DNA of 64,000 bases, from assembly GCA_021397845.1 (NCBI GenBank), contig CM038044.1:101926942-101990941 (forward strand), given 5' to 3'. This document shows positions 43,277-54,227 of this stretch, one piece after another. How positions within the stretch are numbered: the stretch's first letter is position 1; each line of letters begins with the position of its first letter. The notes under the pieces were generated by a model. The model made no database searches, was not told the DNA's origin, and worked only from the letters and a program-made list of their open reading frames with translations. The stretch is from Areca catechu (lineage: Eukaryota; Streptophyta; Magnoliopsida; Arecales; Arecaceae). A program made the translations under genes and the position numbers.

Positions 43277-44847
43277 TGTTGCCCAGCGAAGCAACCCAAG
43301 AGGGGGGGTGAATTGGATATTTAAAAAAATTTAAATAGTTATATCCTGAACATAGAGTGTTTGTGTAACAAAGTGATTGTGCTCAGTATGATATGTAGCA
43401 AAAGTAGCAAATTAATTGTAGAGTAATAAAGAGCCAGTAGAGGAATGAGCAAGCAATCACAAACACACATATGTATAGTGGCTCGGTGCACATCAAGTAT
43501 CTACATCCACTCTCCAAGTTTCTTCTTAGAAATTTTCACTATAATCTGTCCAAGATTACAACCAACTTATTTTCTAATGCTCACAAGTTAAACCTTTGTT
43601 GGTTTTATCACCTAGGCTCACTAACAACCTTTATGACTTATTTTTAATCCAGGCTCATAAGTCAAACCCTAGTTGGTTTTGTCTTGTAGGCTCACCAACA
43701 ACCTTTAACACTAGTTCCAATACCTGTGAAACTAGTAACAACAAATAAAAGCAAGTATATAGAAATAAGTACAAGAAATAGCTCCTAAATGAGTGGAACT
43801 AAATGTCGATGAAGCTCTTCTTGAATGCTTGAGTTGTCTCCTTCTTGGAATCTTTGAATGCACACTTTTGGTTAATGATTTGAAGGTTCAAAGGTGAGTA
43901 GAAGGCTTTTTCAGGTGGAATCTACTTTAAAGCTCACACTTGTCTTTTATTAAAAGATAAACTGTCTCCTCTTATTTTTCATGTCTTCAATGAGTTTGGT
44001 GAGTGATAAATAGTTCAAAACCATTAAAAAAATCATTGAAGACCATTAGAGTGAAGAAACTAGCCATTTGGAATCAATTCTAAACTTCTGGAAAACTAGC
44101 CATTATACTAAGTGTCGACACTTAAATTTCTTCATGAATCGATCTGTGAGTCGATACTTAGAATTTGTGAATCGACACTTGGGTCGACACTTGAGTAAAA
44201 ATTTAAATTTTTAACATTCTGCTTCACTTCTAGTTTCAGGCTATGAGTCAACCTGTGAGTCAACACTTGAATTTGTGAGCCAACACTTAAGTCTGTGAGT
44301 TGATCTTTTGAGTCGACACTTGACAAAAATTCTAGAAAATATATAGTTCTATCCATTTTTTATCTCAAGCTATGAGTCGACCTATGAGTCGACCTATGAG
44401 TCAACACTTGAAACTATGAGTCGACCTGTGAGTCGATACTTGGCATGCCATCTGAAACTCTACGTGCCAGACTTCTGAAATGTCGACACTTTCTTCACGA
44501 GTCGACACCTTGAGTCGACACTTAGTCCATGAGTCGACTTCTTGGGTCGACACTTGCCCTGTGCCATTTCAAAACTGCATGTCAAACTCTGAAATTTCAA
44601 AATTTTATCCAATATCCTCTTAGACTCATCTTCATAAGGACCAAAGTGATCATTTTATCAATATTCCAAGATGAGAAGACAACTTAAACATCTAAATTCA
44701 TCTTGCTTTGATGTTATCAACTTTGATACTCTTGAGTGAATAAATTGATGTACCTATTTCTTGAAATTCATACTCCAATTAAAATATTAGTCCAAATATA
44801 TACTCAACATTTTGTTATTCATTAAAATCAAGAGGCCAAAGCCAACA
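43277..44847 (-). mobile_element. COP-1 5' LTR
   Basis: TGTTGCCCAGCG to AAGCCAACA, followed by the TSD GGTCA. It carries the GAGTCGACACTT array at 44110-44560. Confidence 0.93.
44110..44560. repeat. array of GAGTCGACACTT motifs in COP-1 5' LTR
   Basis: Partner of 13050-13450. It has extra GTGAGTCGACCTATGAGTCG units around 44375-44430. Confidence 0.85.
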
Positions 44848-44852
44848 GGTCA

Positions 44853-45480
44853 AAATAGTCAAGGCTCGGGCTGAGGTTGCCGAGGAAGAATTAAAGGCAT
44901 TCAAGGCTTGAGAAGTTAAGCTTTGGGAGGAACTGATTGCCTCCCAAAATGTTATCCAAAAACTCGAAGCCCAAGAAATGAAGAAAAAAAAGGAGATCAT
45001 TGCAAAAGGACCTACACCATCGAGTTAGAAATTAGACTTGGTGACACTAAGAAGAAACTCTTGGATACTGAAGTTGGGTGAGTTCTACTAGTGTCAAGGT
45101 GATCAAGATGTATAAGAAGTTGGAAGACTTCCTTCAAGAGATCATCGAAGGCTCGATAGAGCCTTACCAGCTCTAGTTTATCGATCATAAGGAGAAAGTT
45201 GCTTGGGTCTATCCATAATTATACCTGAGCAATATTGTCATAGCAGAACTCGAGGGAGAGGAGGAGGCCACCAAAGAAGTAGCTGGTGCTGAGGAGCCTA
45301 TCGCTAAGGGGTCAAGAGCTAAAGTAGCTGTGGTTGTTGAAGATCCCACGGGAAAAGCAGTCAACCCTGACAAGTAGACTTAGGATTTTTTTTGCTTTCT
45401 TTTTGTATCTTTTCTTACTAGAATAGAGCCTACTTTTGTAAAAACTCTTTTAGATATCAATGAAAGTATCTCTTCATTTC
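44853..45480 (+). pseudogene. TAT-1 antisense gene, 3' part (coiled coil and 3' end)
   Basis: Directly after COP-1 the reading resumes with VKARAEVAEEELKAFKA, LWEELIASQNVIQKLEAQE and MKKKKEII, a coiled-coil region equivalent to 51010-51560 of TAT-2. Later frames give LEDFLQEIIEGS and an acidic tail (ELEGEEEATKEVAGAEEP). The downstream TTTTGTAAAAACTC and ATCAATGAAAG resemble the 3' end of the TAT-2 gene (ACTTGTAATTGGCACTC, ATCAATGGAATG), which suggests a shared polyadenylation region. Many stops; not functional. Confidence 0.65.
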
Positions 45481-45834
45481 AATCGTCTCCATCTACAATA
45501 AATATTTGCTTAATATTTAATTGGACAAGTGATCTTAGTTGGATAAGTCATATTTCTTTTGGAATGCAATATTCTCCAAGTCTCTTAGTCGATCATGTAG
45601 TTCATTGCTGCAATCGAGCATTATCTCTCGAATATAGGAATTGAACTCTTGCCAATGAAACTAAACATATTTTCAATCAATTATAGATAGTTGGTCATTG
45701 CCCGAACATGTTGATGCTTTTTTTTAGATGATCAAATGTTAGTCAACCACCATAGTTGTTGATAATCGATTGTTAATTGGTAGTTGTTATTCTTAACTGA
45801 CTAACTCTACTACTTGCTTTTTTTGATGACTGAG
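45481..45834. other. TAT-1 spacer with degenerate repeats
   Basis: Non-coding; loosely repeated phrases such as GTTAGTCAACCACC and GTTGATAATCGATTG. The theme continues after the solo LTR (47366-47813). Confidence 0.55.
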
Positions 45835-47360
45835 TGGTGAGGGCACCAGGATCAGACAAAGATTGTAGGGCTCCATTTGGATCTCTGATTAATGTGTTGG
45901 GAAGTCTGTCACTTTTTTCAATTAAGTCCAGAGTTACTTGAGTCCAGAGTCACTTGAGTCCTGTAATAACAATTGAGTCCTGTAATAAAGTGAGTTAATT
46001 GAGTCTATCGAGTATACTTGTTCATTTGAGTCCTGTAAGCTTGATTTTTTTCATTCAAGTTCTATCCAAGAGAAGAGTCACCAGACCAGGAGAGTCACCA
46101 GACCCCACTGAAGCAGGGAATGAAGACTTCATGCACCTTAAGCCCACCTGGAATTGGCATCCAAGCCCACCTGGAGTCACCGCCCCAAGCTCACATGGAA
46201 TTGGCACCCAAGCCCACCTGGAATTGGCACCCAAGCCCACCTAGAATTGGCGCCCAAGTCCACAGGGAGTCAAGCCTCCTAGTCCAACAAGGAGTCAAGC
46301 CTCCCAGTCCAATAAGGAATCAAGCCTCTTTATCCCACTCAAACTTTATACTCCAACTTTAACAGGGAGAGGACTGGGTGATCTATAAATACCCCTCCTT
46401 CCTCTTGTAAAAGAATTAATGATGAATGATGAATTGAATGAATGAGAAACTTGAGTTTTCTTCTTTTATTTCCATGCTTGTGAGCATTGACACTCCATGA
46501 AGAAGAGGGTGAGAGGCCCAAACCAACCAATTACTATCTTCCATCTTCAAATCCTAGTCCTAGCCGCCCCTCCCCAACCCCCGGGCATCTTCATCCTCAC
46601 CAGGCTGCCACCATCAAAACCCTAGGCCACCCCATCCTCTCATCCAAAACCCTAGCTGCCCTCTTCCTTTTATCCAAACCCTAGGCCACCAACCATCCCT
46701 CCACCAAACCCTAGGCTGCCAGGTTCTCCTCCAGTCCAAAGCAATACAAGCTTCTTCCTTCCAGTCAGGAGTCCAGGCATCCCAAGCACCCCAGGATCTC
46801 CATCAAGCCATGGCTTCATCTTCAAGCCTTCTCCATCTTCTCTCCCATCTTCTCGTGTCTTATGCTACACTTCTTTGTTTTCCCTAATTGAAGGATCACT
46901 TTCCCTTGGTGTTGCAAGATCCCTCAGGTACTACGCCCTACAAAGGAGGTCCTCTTTGATAACTGAACCACCAGTCTGGAGCCAGGAGTTTAGAAAAATC
47001 TAGCCTCTTCATCCAAGCCCATCCTTTCGAGAAATTGTGTGATCCCGCTATTTTCAAGAGAAGGAATAATCATTGCCAGGTATTTCAAACCCTTCCCTTC
47101 CCCTAGATCTATTTTGTTAAAGGATAGATCAAGAATGTTCTAGTTAGGGTTTCTTAATCCTAGTGATCATGCTTTCTTTTTTCTTCTTTGAGGGTTAAAC
47201 TTGTGGGGATTGTGATTTTGGTCATCATAGATCAACCTCGCATGTTCCTTAACTTGTTTTCGAGAATAGAAACATCATAAAATTTGATATCATACTCATA
47301 TTAATCTGAAATTGCTTTCTTCTTTATGATTATCAATTGCATGCCCTTTATTCTGCATCA
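45835..47360 (+). mobile_element. solo LTR of a NAG/CHR-type gypsy family, TSD CTGAG
   Basis: TGGTGAGGGCACC at 45835 to TTCTGCATCA at 47360, flanked by CTGAG at 45830-45834 and 47361-47365. The start and end resemble the NAG-1 LTR, and the middle has a TATA box (ATCTATAAATACC near 46381), CTCTTGTAAAAG and repeated GATGAATGA, then several AAACCCTAG motifs. No internal region remains, as expected from LTR-LTR recombination. Confidence 0.9.
46138..46262. repeat. 23-bp tandem repeat in the solo LTR
   Basis: About five units of AAGCCCACCTGGAATTGGCA plus CCC. They explain the Trp/His/Pro repeat peptides readable here. Confidence 0.9.
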
Positions 47361-47365
47361 CTGAG

Positions 47366-47808
47366 TATTAATCAATCACCTTGAACTCTCTGTGGCTAGG
47401 TATCATTTGACCATTGCCATAGCTTAGTCAGGTATTAACCAACTAACTCGACTATTCATTTTTTTTAAAAATCAAGTGTTAGTCAACCGCCTTGATCTAT
47501 CATTGGCTGAGTGTCAATCGATTGCTTAGCTATTTGTCTTGGATAATCAATTAATCATCTCTTTTCTTCTTTTAGTTGGATATCAATCGGTCGCTATGGC
47601 TATTTGCCTCATATTATAATGGCATTCATGCCTCAGATCATAGTGACATTTGTGCCTCGGACCATTGTCCAATTTTTTTTTGTAATCAATGTCAATCAGC
47701 TACTTGGTTGTTTGCCTTTTAGATAATCAGGTGCTAATCAATCACCTTTATCGACCGGATGTCAATTAGATATTGCCATAGTTTATCGAGTGTCAATCGA
47801 TTGGTTTA
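47366..47808. repeat. TAT-1 spacer, degenerate repeats
   Basis: Phrases GGTGTCAATC(A/G), GTTAGTCAACCGCC and CCTCGGACCAT recur irregularly. No gene. It probably corresponds to the tandem spacer of TAT-2. Confidence 0.55.
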
Positions 47809-47813
47809 CCAGG

Positions 47814-48961
47814 TGTTACTGCCAAGACCATCGTAGCCCGTAGCTGCTGCGTCGAAGTGCGCTCCTCTCGCTGCCTAGCGGTCCTCTGTTCCTGGACCTG
47901 CGAAATAGGGGTTAGTGTCCCGGGCTGGGGTTTCCGGTGAGGGCACTCTGACGGTCAAGTTAGTGACGATCCAAGAGAATAGATCCTCCTGGTCAGGCCC
48001 CTCTTGATGGACTTCGTACTAGGAGGAGTGAAAGATGTGTTGGAGAAGGAGAAAAGCAGCAGGGGGAGAGTGATAGCGAGGACAGAGGGGTTCTCTGTTC
48101 CTCCACTTCTCCTTGTTTCCCTGCGACTTTCCCTCGACCATGGTATTGGTGGTAGCTCTTCACTCTCTTGGACGATCTTGCGCGTGTGTTGGTGGTAGAC
48201 TGTAGTTCTTTCCTACTGGTGTATTTTTTTGTTGTTGTTACCTCTCCCCTTTCCGGGGGTGTCGATCGTTCTTTGTAGTTGAAAATTGGCCGTTGAGAGT
48301 CTGCCTCGGGATCCTCGCTGGGTTGGCAGGTGCATGGGGCAGGATTCCATGCCGTGGACGGGATGCCTTTCCTGACAGGTGGTAGGAGAAGCTCCCATTC
48401 CTTCTGACATCCCCTCTGGTTGCTCCATTTCGGGAAGTTTGGCAGAGCCTCGATCCGGGAGCCATCTCCCTAGGGGTGCGTGCTCTCTGGCTGACCCATT
48501 CCCTGAAAGTATGGCTGGACAGGTAATTATGATGGCATGGGGGGCGCCGTTCTGTGATCCTTGGGCTACTCACTGGTGTCCTGGGATGGCAGGGTTTGCT
48601 CCGATCTGGGCACTCCGAGCTTGTGCGATCACCTCGATGGAGGAGGGAAGAGTGCGGGCCTGGTTCAGAGGGCACGCGCTCGGAGAGGCTCCACATTGGC
48701 GAGCGAGCTCTTGGCTCGACCTCAATCGCAGGGCACTAGCCTCCGAGGGTCTCGCTCTGGAGGGCGGAGGACGGCTCTGACCTAGGCATCGAGCTCATGA
48801 GCTTGACCTGGCGGAGGACTGAGCTCGACTTGTTGTCCTGGGGAAGCTCAGCTCAGCTCAGCAAGGTGCTCCGAACTGAGGCGTCGCCTTGGCACCCGCT
48901 GTGGCGGCATCTCTTGATGTGGTGCCCGTCAGCTACCCATGTCAGCGGTCTTGCCACATCA
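47814..48961 (-). mobile_element. TAT-2 3' LTR (1148 bp)
   Basis: TGTTACTGCC to GCCACATCA, followed by TTTCCCCCCACTCCC, the complement of a polypurine tract. It has one copy of the 117-bp unit (around 48640-48780). Confidence 0.93.
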
Positions 48962-50269
48962 TTTCCCCCCCACTCCCGAGTTTCGTTAGTGCACGGTGCT
49001 CGAAGCAAAGGGAGTAACTGTGATGCTGATATGGAGAGGCAAAAATCCGGTGCAATGATGGCCACGGTAGTTGACGCTTTGAGGGATGGCCCCGCTGGCT
49101 AGTGCGGGGGTGCCGCGTGGCCACGTCGGAGGAGCAGTTAATGCTGGCACAGAATTCTGAGCGGCTAGGACTCCTTTTTCGTCGATGGGCAGCATGTGGC
49201 GCAGATCCATTGGCGAGGGGGTTATGATCAGTGCGGATTTGACTGGCCTCTTCGAAGTGAAAAGAAAAATTTCTCACCGAAAACTCCCTTTCTTTCAAAT
49301 CCTTCATGCTCATTGCTGCGTCCAGGCCTTCCTTCTCCCACGATCTGTGTCTGTCCCTCTCTCCTCTAGGGGTCTAGATCAGCTTCATCTTCCTTTTTTC
49401 TCTTCTTCTGGGGTAGGCTCCTTCCTTCTCGGTTCAGTATGTCTCATCCTGAGTCTTTCGCTCGAAGGGTGGTGCTCTCCTCCTCCGACGAGGAGTCGAA
49501 GGGGGAGCAGTTTAGGATCAGTATGAGACCAGCCTTTCCTGCCTCTCCGGTGTCTGTTGGGGAGCTAGAGGTCATTCCTTTCCTTCCTATCAGTCTTCCT
49601 CTTTTGCTTGAACCAGCCCCTGAGTCGGTCCGGTCAACAAGTCTGGGCGCGGTCGCTTCGACAATTTTCGCCATGGAGCTGGAGGCCATCTGGGTGCCTA
49701 TGGGATCCTGTCTTTTGTTCGGCTCATGGTTCCCTGCCCTGGGGAACGGGTCACTTCCAGTGGCCCAGGGCGCCTCGCCTTCTACGAGGGGACCTTCTCC
49801 GGGGGTCTCCGATTCCCCTTCCATCCTTTCTTTTTGTCTGTTCTAAGCAACTATCGTCTGGTCCCCATCCAGTTGGTGTCGAACTCCATCAGGGTGATCT
49901 TCTCCTTTATTGTACTCTGTCACGTCCACGGGTTCGTTGCCCGTTTCTCCCTGTTCAGAGCATTCTTCACCCTGAAATGCCACCCGATCGAGGATGGGTG
50001 GTGGTCTTTGTCTTCTCGCCCGAAGGGCATCAAGTTCGAGCTTCCCTCTTCCATCAAGGGATGGAAGAGCAAGTTCTTCTTTGCGAATGACGAGGGGGTC
50101 GACTGGGCCTGGAGCGAGCCAGATCGGTCCCCAAACCGGATCTCTGCAGTCGAAGCTGCCAACCAGGATGACTACGATCAGCTTCGCACCACCCAGATCC
50201 CTTTCTTGGAGGTCCTGCTATCAGAGCAAAACCTTCTCGATGCCAGGGTTGACTCATCGCCGAGGCCAG

Positions 50270-50353
50270 GTAAGTTCAGCTTCTTCATTCACATGCAGTC
50301 CCTCCCTTTTTTTTTTTTTTTTTTAAGCTGACCTTCCAAGTTCTTGTGTGCAG
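50270..50353 (+). other. intron 1 of the TAT-2 antisense gene
   Basis: GCCAG|GTAAGT at the donor, a T-rich tract, and TGTGTGCAG|G at the acceptor; 84 bases. Joining restores one frame (GSILLEGEPSP after RPG). Confidence 0.8.
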
Positions 50354-50917
50354 GGTCGATCCTTCTGGAGGGCGAGCCGTCGCCGGTCTCCAAGAAGAGG
50401 CTGCCCACTGGGGTGGTCGCCGAGCCCCTTTCGAGGCAGGCCATGGTGGAGTTCGAGGCAGGCCCGGTGTCTGATCCTGCCATGCCGACTGCCTCGAGAG
50501 GAGAGGGGGCTGTGGGAGCCCCTGTGCGATGGGCAGAGCCACAGTGGGAGCCCCCTGTCCTGGAGCCAGTGGTGGTTGCCTAGGCTGGTGCCGTTGCTGT
50601 TGCTATTCCGCTCCATTCTCTGGGTCTGGTGATGATCGAAGTTGAGGGTTTTCCGGTCATGACAGTGCCGGGTCCTCGGTCGATCTTCGGGAGTCCTGCC
50701 ACCGGAGTGACAGGCGCATCTGCCCCCCAAGGAGAGCAAGAGGGATGAGGCGAGGCGTTACCTCCCATTCAAGTTGGGGCCGGAGAGCTCCTTGGCCGAC
50801 AACCTCACGCTGGCCTACTGCATGATGGACTTCTCCATCCAGCAGTGCGACCGGGAGAACATGGATGGGCTGCCGGTTGGAGCCGTGATCAACAGCATTT
50901 TTCCTCATCTGTATACA

Positions 50918-51009
50918 GTAAGCAACCTCGCCCTCTCTTTCTTTTCTCTTTTTCTCTCTCTTTTCTTTTTTTTTCCTTCCTTTTTTTTTTAACTTCCCAT
51001 ATGATGCAG
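50918..51009 (+). other. intron 2 of the TAT-2 antisense gene
   Basis: TATACA|GTAAGC, a long polypyrimidine run, and ATGATGCAG|ATG; 92 bases, phase 0, linking SIFPHLYT to MGVEALFIRS. Confidence 0.8.
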
Positions 51010-51919
51010 ATGGGGGTTGAGGCCCTCTTCATTAGGAGCTGCTACCGAAACTGGGAGCAGTCTGCACAGCAACAAGTGGCCAAGATCGCGTCGTTGAAGA
51101 TCGATCTGAAGGGGAAGGCCGACTCCGAGGAAGCGCTTGACCGGCGGGTCAAGGATCTTGAGAGGCGGCTCGCCGACTCTGAGGACTGAGCAAAGGAGCT
51201 CCAGGAGAAACTTGACCATGAGCAGGGGGAGTCGAGGAGGAAGGCTAAGGAGCTTGCCGACTCCGAACAGAGGTTGGACGTGGTCATGGCCGAGGCGGCC
51301 CGACATAAAAGGATCGCCCAGTCTCTCCAAGGTCGACTGATGGAAGAAGAGGAGAAGTCAGTTGCGGCTCAGAGGGCAATGGATGAGGTGGCCAAGTCGG
51401 TCGCGGACGCCAGGCATGAGGCGGCTGCAGCAAAGAAGGAAGCCGGGGAGACGGTGGAAAGGTACAGGGCCTCGGAGGAGTTCCTCGCCAAAATCCAACA
51501 GACGGCATCGGACTCCTTCTTCAAAGGCTTCATGTCCCTGTGCTGCCTGGTCGAGGAGTTCGTCTTGGTCAAGGGCCATGGCTACCTTGACTACCCCGGT
51601 ACTTCAGACCAGGAGGCGGGCGTTGAGGAGGCCGCATCGACTATGTTCGAAGCCGCGCGACCAGAAGCCCCTGCTGATGGAGACTCCCGGCCCAGCGACT
51701 CGACCAACAGATAGCCGTTCTTTGCTTCTCCTTCTGTATTTAGCAGGGCCACTCGGCATGTCGGGTGCCCATAGGATACTTGTAATTGGCACTCAATCAA
51801 TGGAATGCAAAGATTTTTTGCAAATGTTTCTCTTGTTTGGCTCCTCCCCTCCTTCACTCCCTTTCCACTTTTGTCTTTCTTTTTAATGTATGGGGAGATC
51901 AGGTAGGGGGTACCTGAGA

Positions 51920-52330
51920 GCTGCTGAGTTCGACGGGTTCTAGGCTGAAGATCTAAGCTCCGGTCTCGAGTTGGAGCCTCGGTGCTGGGCTCGGGGACAG
52001 TGGTTGCTGAGAGCTGCTTGGCTCGAAGTTCCCTTTGTCGGAGATCTGAGCTCCGGTCTTGAGAATGTGTCCTGGAGTTGGGCTTGAGGATGATGGTTGC
52101 TGAGAGCTGCTTGGCTCGAAGTTCCCTTGGCCGGAGATTTGAGCTCCGATCTTGAGAAGGTGTCCTGGAGCTGGGCTCGGGGATGATGGTTGCTGAGAGC
52201 TGCTTGGCTCGAAGTTCACTTGGCCGGAGATCTGAGCTCCGGTCTTGAGAAGGTGTCCTGGAGCTGGGCTCGGGGATGATGGTTGCTGAGAGCTGCTTAG
52301 CTCGAAGTTTCCTTGGCCAGAGATCTGAGC
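51920..52330. repeat. TAT-2 spacer tandem array, left part (about 92-bp units)
   Basis: Units with GATGGTTGCTGAGAGCTGCT, GGCTCGAAGTTCCCTTGG and CTGAGCTCCGGTCTTGAGAA recur about 4-5 times. The array continues after MIN-1 at 55670. Confidence 0.92.
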
Positions 52331-52335
52331 TTCGG

Positions 52336-54144
52336 TGATGTGGTGATGGTGGACACGAAGAAACCTGGGGTTATTCGAAAATGGGAAAAAAATACCTAAA
52401 GCAAATAAGGATCGTGGGAGGGCTAAGAAGCCTCCCGGGACTAGGATAGGACGACCCCGAAAATCCTAAAACAGCCAGACTCTTTTGATTTTCAGTTTTC
52501 TTGATGGGATGACGAAGGAAAGATGGAAATATGGAGGGGGAACGGAAATGAAACTCGAACCTAGGATGTAGATCCGATGGAAAATAGAGAGATGGAGGGG
52601 AAAAGGGTACCTAGGGCTTCGAGCCCCACGTCAACTGTTTGGCAGCGAAGACCTTATTTGGAATCACATCCTGCCATCATGCACGGAGGCGCTGATGACT
52701 TGGAGATCACACCCCGCCATCATGCACGGCGACACTGATGACTTGGAGCGGCTTCACGCTCCTCGACGCTCTCACTGGAGCGAAGGTATTGGGGCCTCAC
52801 ACCCCTTGACGTCCCGAAGGACGAAGGCAAACGGACCTTAGCCCACTCCAAACGGAGACAGAACCAACAACTCTTTCAAAAATTCAATTTCATTAACTAC
52901 TTTATTACAAGAGGAGTATGGATATTTATAAATGCCCATATTCCTTTTGAAATTCAAAAAAATAAAATCCCCTGAAATCCTCCATTGATTTTGAAATCAA
53001 ATTCAAAATCAAAATCCCAAATTTCCCAAATTACATTCATTAAAAAAATACCAAATAAATCCCGTTTATTTGAATTTTGAAATCCCCTTAGCTCTGAAAG
53101 TCGTGCTGCCCTGAAAATTATGCTGCTTTGAAAATTGTGCCACTCCAAAAAGTGTGCAGAACAGCTTCTCCTTGGGGTGCTTTGAGAAGTGTGCCGAATT
53201 TCTTCTCGGCAGAGCAACAGGGGGAAAAAAAACTTGATCTTCGGTCGGCCAGGGGCCAACGGGCGGCGGGCGGCAACGCGGCCAGCGGGTGGTGTGGCAG
53301 CGGCCAGGCGGCGGACGGTGGCGGGGGGGGCAGCGCAGGGGTGGCACGGCCGCACGGCACGCACGAGCGTGCCGTTCGGTCTTCCCACGGGCATGGGGCC
53401 CAGAACCGCCGGCAGGGCGGCGGGGCGGCGGCCGGGCGGCGGATCAGCGGTGAGCGGTGGCATGCGAGCGGCGACGGCAGTGACAGGCTGCGGTGCAGGG
53501 GTGACACGGCCGCACGGCACGCACGAGCATGCCGTTCGGTCTTCCCGCGGGCATGGGGCCCGTGGAGGCCGACGGGGCGACGGGGCGGCTGCCGGGCGGT
53601 GGATTGGCGGCATGCGGGCGATGGTGGCAGCGGTGGGCTATGGCGCAGGGGTGGCATGGCCGCACGGCATGCTCGAAAGTGCCGTTCGGTCTTCCCGTGG
53701 GCTTGGGGCCCAAGGACGCCGGCGGGGACTCCTGCGATCGTGCATGGGCCGGTGGACGGTGGGCGGGCGGCGGGGGGCGGCGGGTGGCGGCCGTGTGGGT
53801 GACGGTTGGACTTTCCAAGGCCGTCCCTTCGACTTCCACGGGCGGGAGCAGCGGACGCCGGGTTTCCGACGAGGGCAGGGCCGTCAGGCACTGGCGGGCG
53901 GACCGACGGGGGCGACCGGGGGTGTGGCAGCCCGGATGGGGGAAGTGGGGGGAATGGCGGCTAGGTTTTGAAAAAAAATTGTTTACGGGATGAAAGGTTG
54001 AAGAAGGGGTTAGCCGGGATAACTCGGGGATAAACTTGGTATAAAACAGGAATAAAGGGAATAAGTGGAATAGCAGGGTTAAGAAAAATAAGAAAAACTA
54101 AAAAAATTAAAAGAAATCCCAGATGGGTTTTGGGTCGCCCATTA
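52336..54144 (-). mobile_element. MIN-1 3' LTR (1809 bp)
   Basis: TGATGTGGTGATGG to TCGCCCATTA (CA changed to TA). Part of it (53240-53960) is extremely GC-rich with three tandem units of about 155 bp around CGCACGGCACGCACGAGC (53351, 53511, 53661), while the 52860-53100 part is AT-rich. The other LTR has a single unit. Confidence 0.92.
53342..53760. repeat. about 155-bp GC-rich tandem repeat in MIN-1 LTR
   Basis: Units begin with GGGGTGGCACGGCCGCACGG-type sequence at about 53340, 53500 and 53650. The repeats and the GC content produce long overlapping ORFs in all frames, none convincing as a gene. Confidence 0.85.
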
Positions 54145-54212
54145 TTCTCCTGCAGCGTGAAGAACTCGACTCCGTCGAGTTTGTCGACGAAGCAAATCCT
54201 AGTCCGCTGCTG

Positions 54213-54224
54213 GCTCTAATACCA
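54213..54224 (-). other. MIN-1 primer-binding site
   Basis: Minus strand TGGTATTAGAGC, one mismatch to the initiator tRNA-Met site; three bases from the LTR at 54228. Confidence 0.85.
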
Positions 54225-54227
54225 ATT

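Larger units (their letters stand above)
12196..44847 (-). mobile_element. COP-1: Ty1/copia (SIRE/Maximus-like) element, TSD GGTCA
   Basis: The two LTRs (12196-13721 and 43277-44847) are flanked by GGTCA at 12191-12195 and 44848-44852, a perfect TSD, and the insertion splits the TAT-1 antisense gene. On the minus strand the order is 5' LTR, PBS, gag, the COP-2 insertion, protease/pre-integrase and the start of integrase, then a jump directly to the third ORF, PPT and 3' LTR. Most of integrase and all of RT and RNase H are deleted (join near 16500). The left LTR has TA in place of both terminal TG and CA. The element depended on others for enzymes after this deletion. Confidence 0.92.
49439..51714 (+). 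pseudogene. TAT-2 antisense gene (Transposase_28, three exons)
   Basis: It lies opposite to pol. Start ATG 49439 (MSHPESFARR). A frameshift near 49700 leads to the Transposase_28 domain: GRLAFYEGTFSGGLRFPFHP, FIVLCHVHGFVARFSLFRAF and SSIKGWKSKFFF. Exon 1 ends at 50269, exon 2 covers 50354-50917 and exon 3 starts at 51010. Exon 2 has TAG 50581-50583 and another frame change before DNLTLAYCMMDFSIQQCDRE; exon 3 has TGA 51187-51189 in a long coiled coil (LKGKADSEEALDRRVKDLER, EAAAAKKEAGETVERY). The end at 51714 is followed by a possible poly(A) region (ATCAATGGAATG). Total about 680 codons. The domain is known from plant gypsy elements; its action is unknown. Broken in four places, yet its structure is clear. 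Confidence 0.8.

Noticed and set aside
46138..46262. Trp/His/Pro repeat peptide
   Set aside because: It is the translation of a 23-bp tandem repeat inside a solo LTR.
48238..49313. Several ORFs around the TAT-2 3' LTR
   Set aside because: They are in LTR and leader sequence, overlap in different frames, and lack any family motif. The real antisense gene begins at 49439.
53118..53993. ORFs of 150-260 codons in several frames, rich in Gly, Arg, Ala and Pro
   Set aside because: Very high GC content with few stop codons, inside the MIN-1 LTR, with all frames open at once and no recognisable domain.
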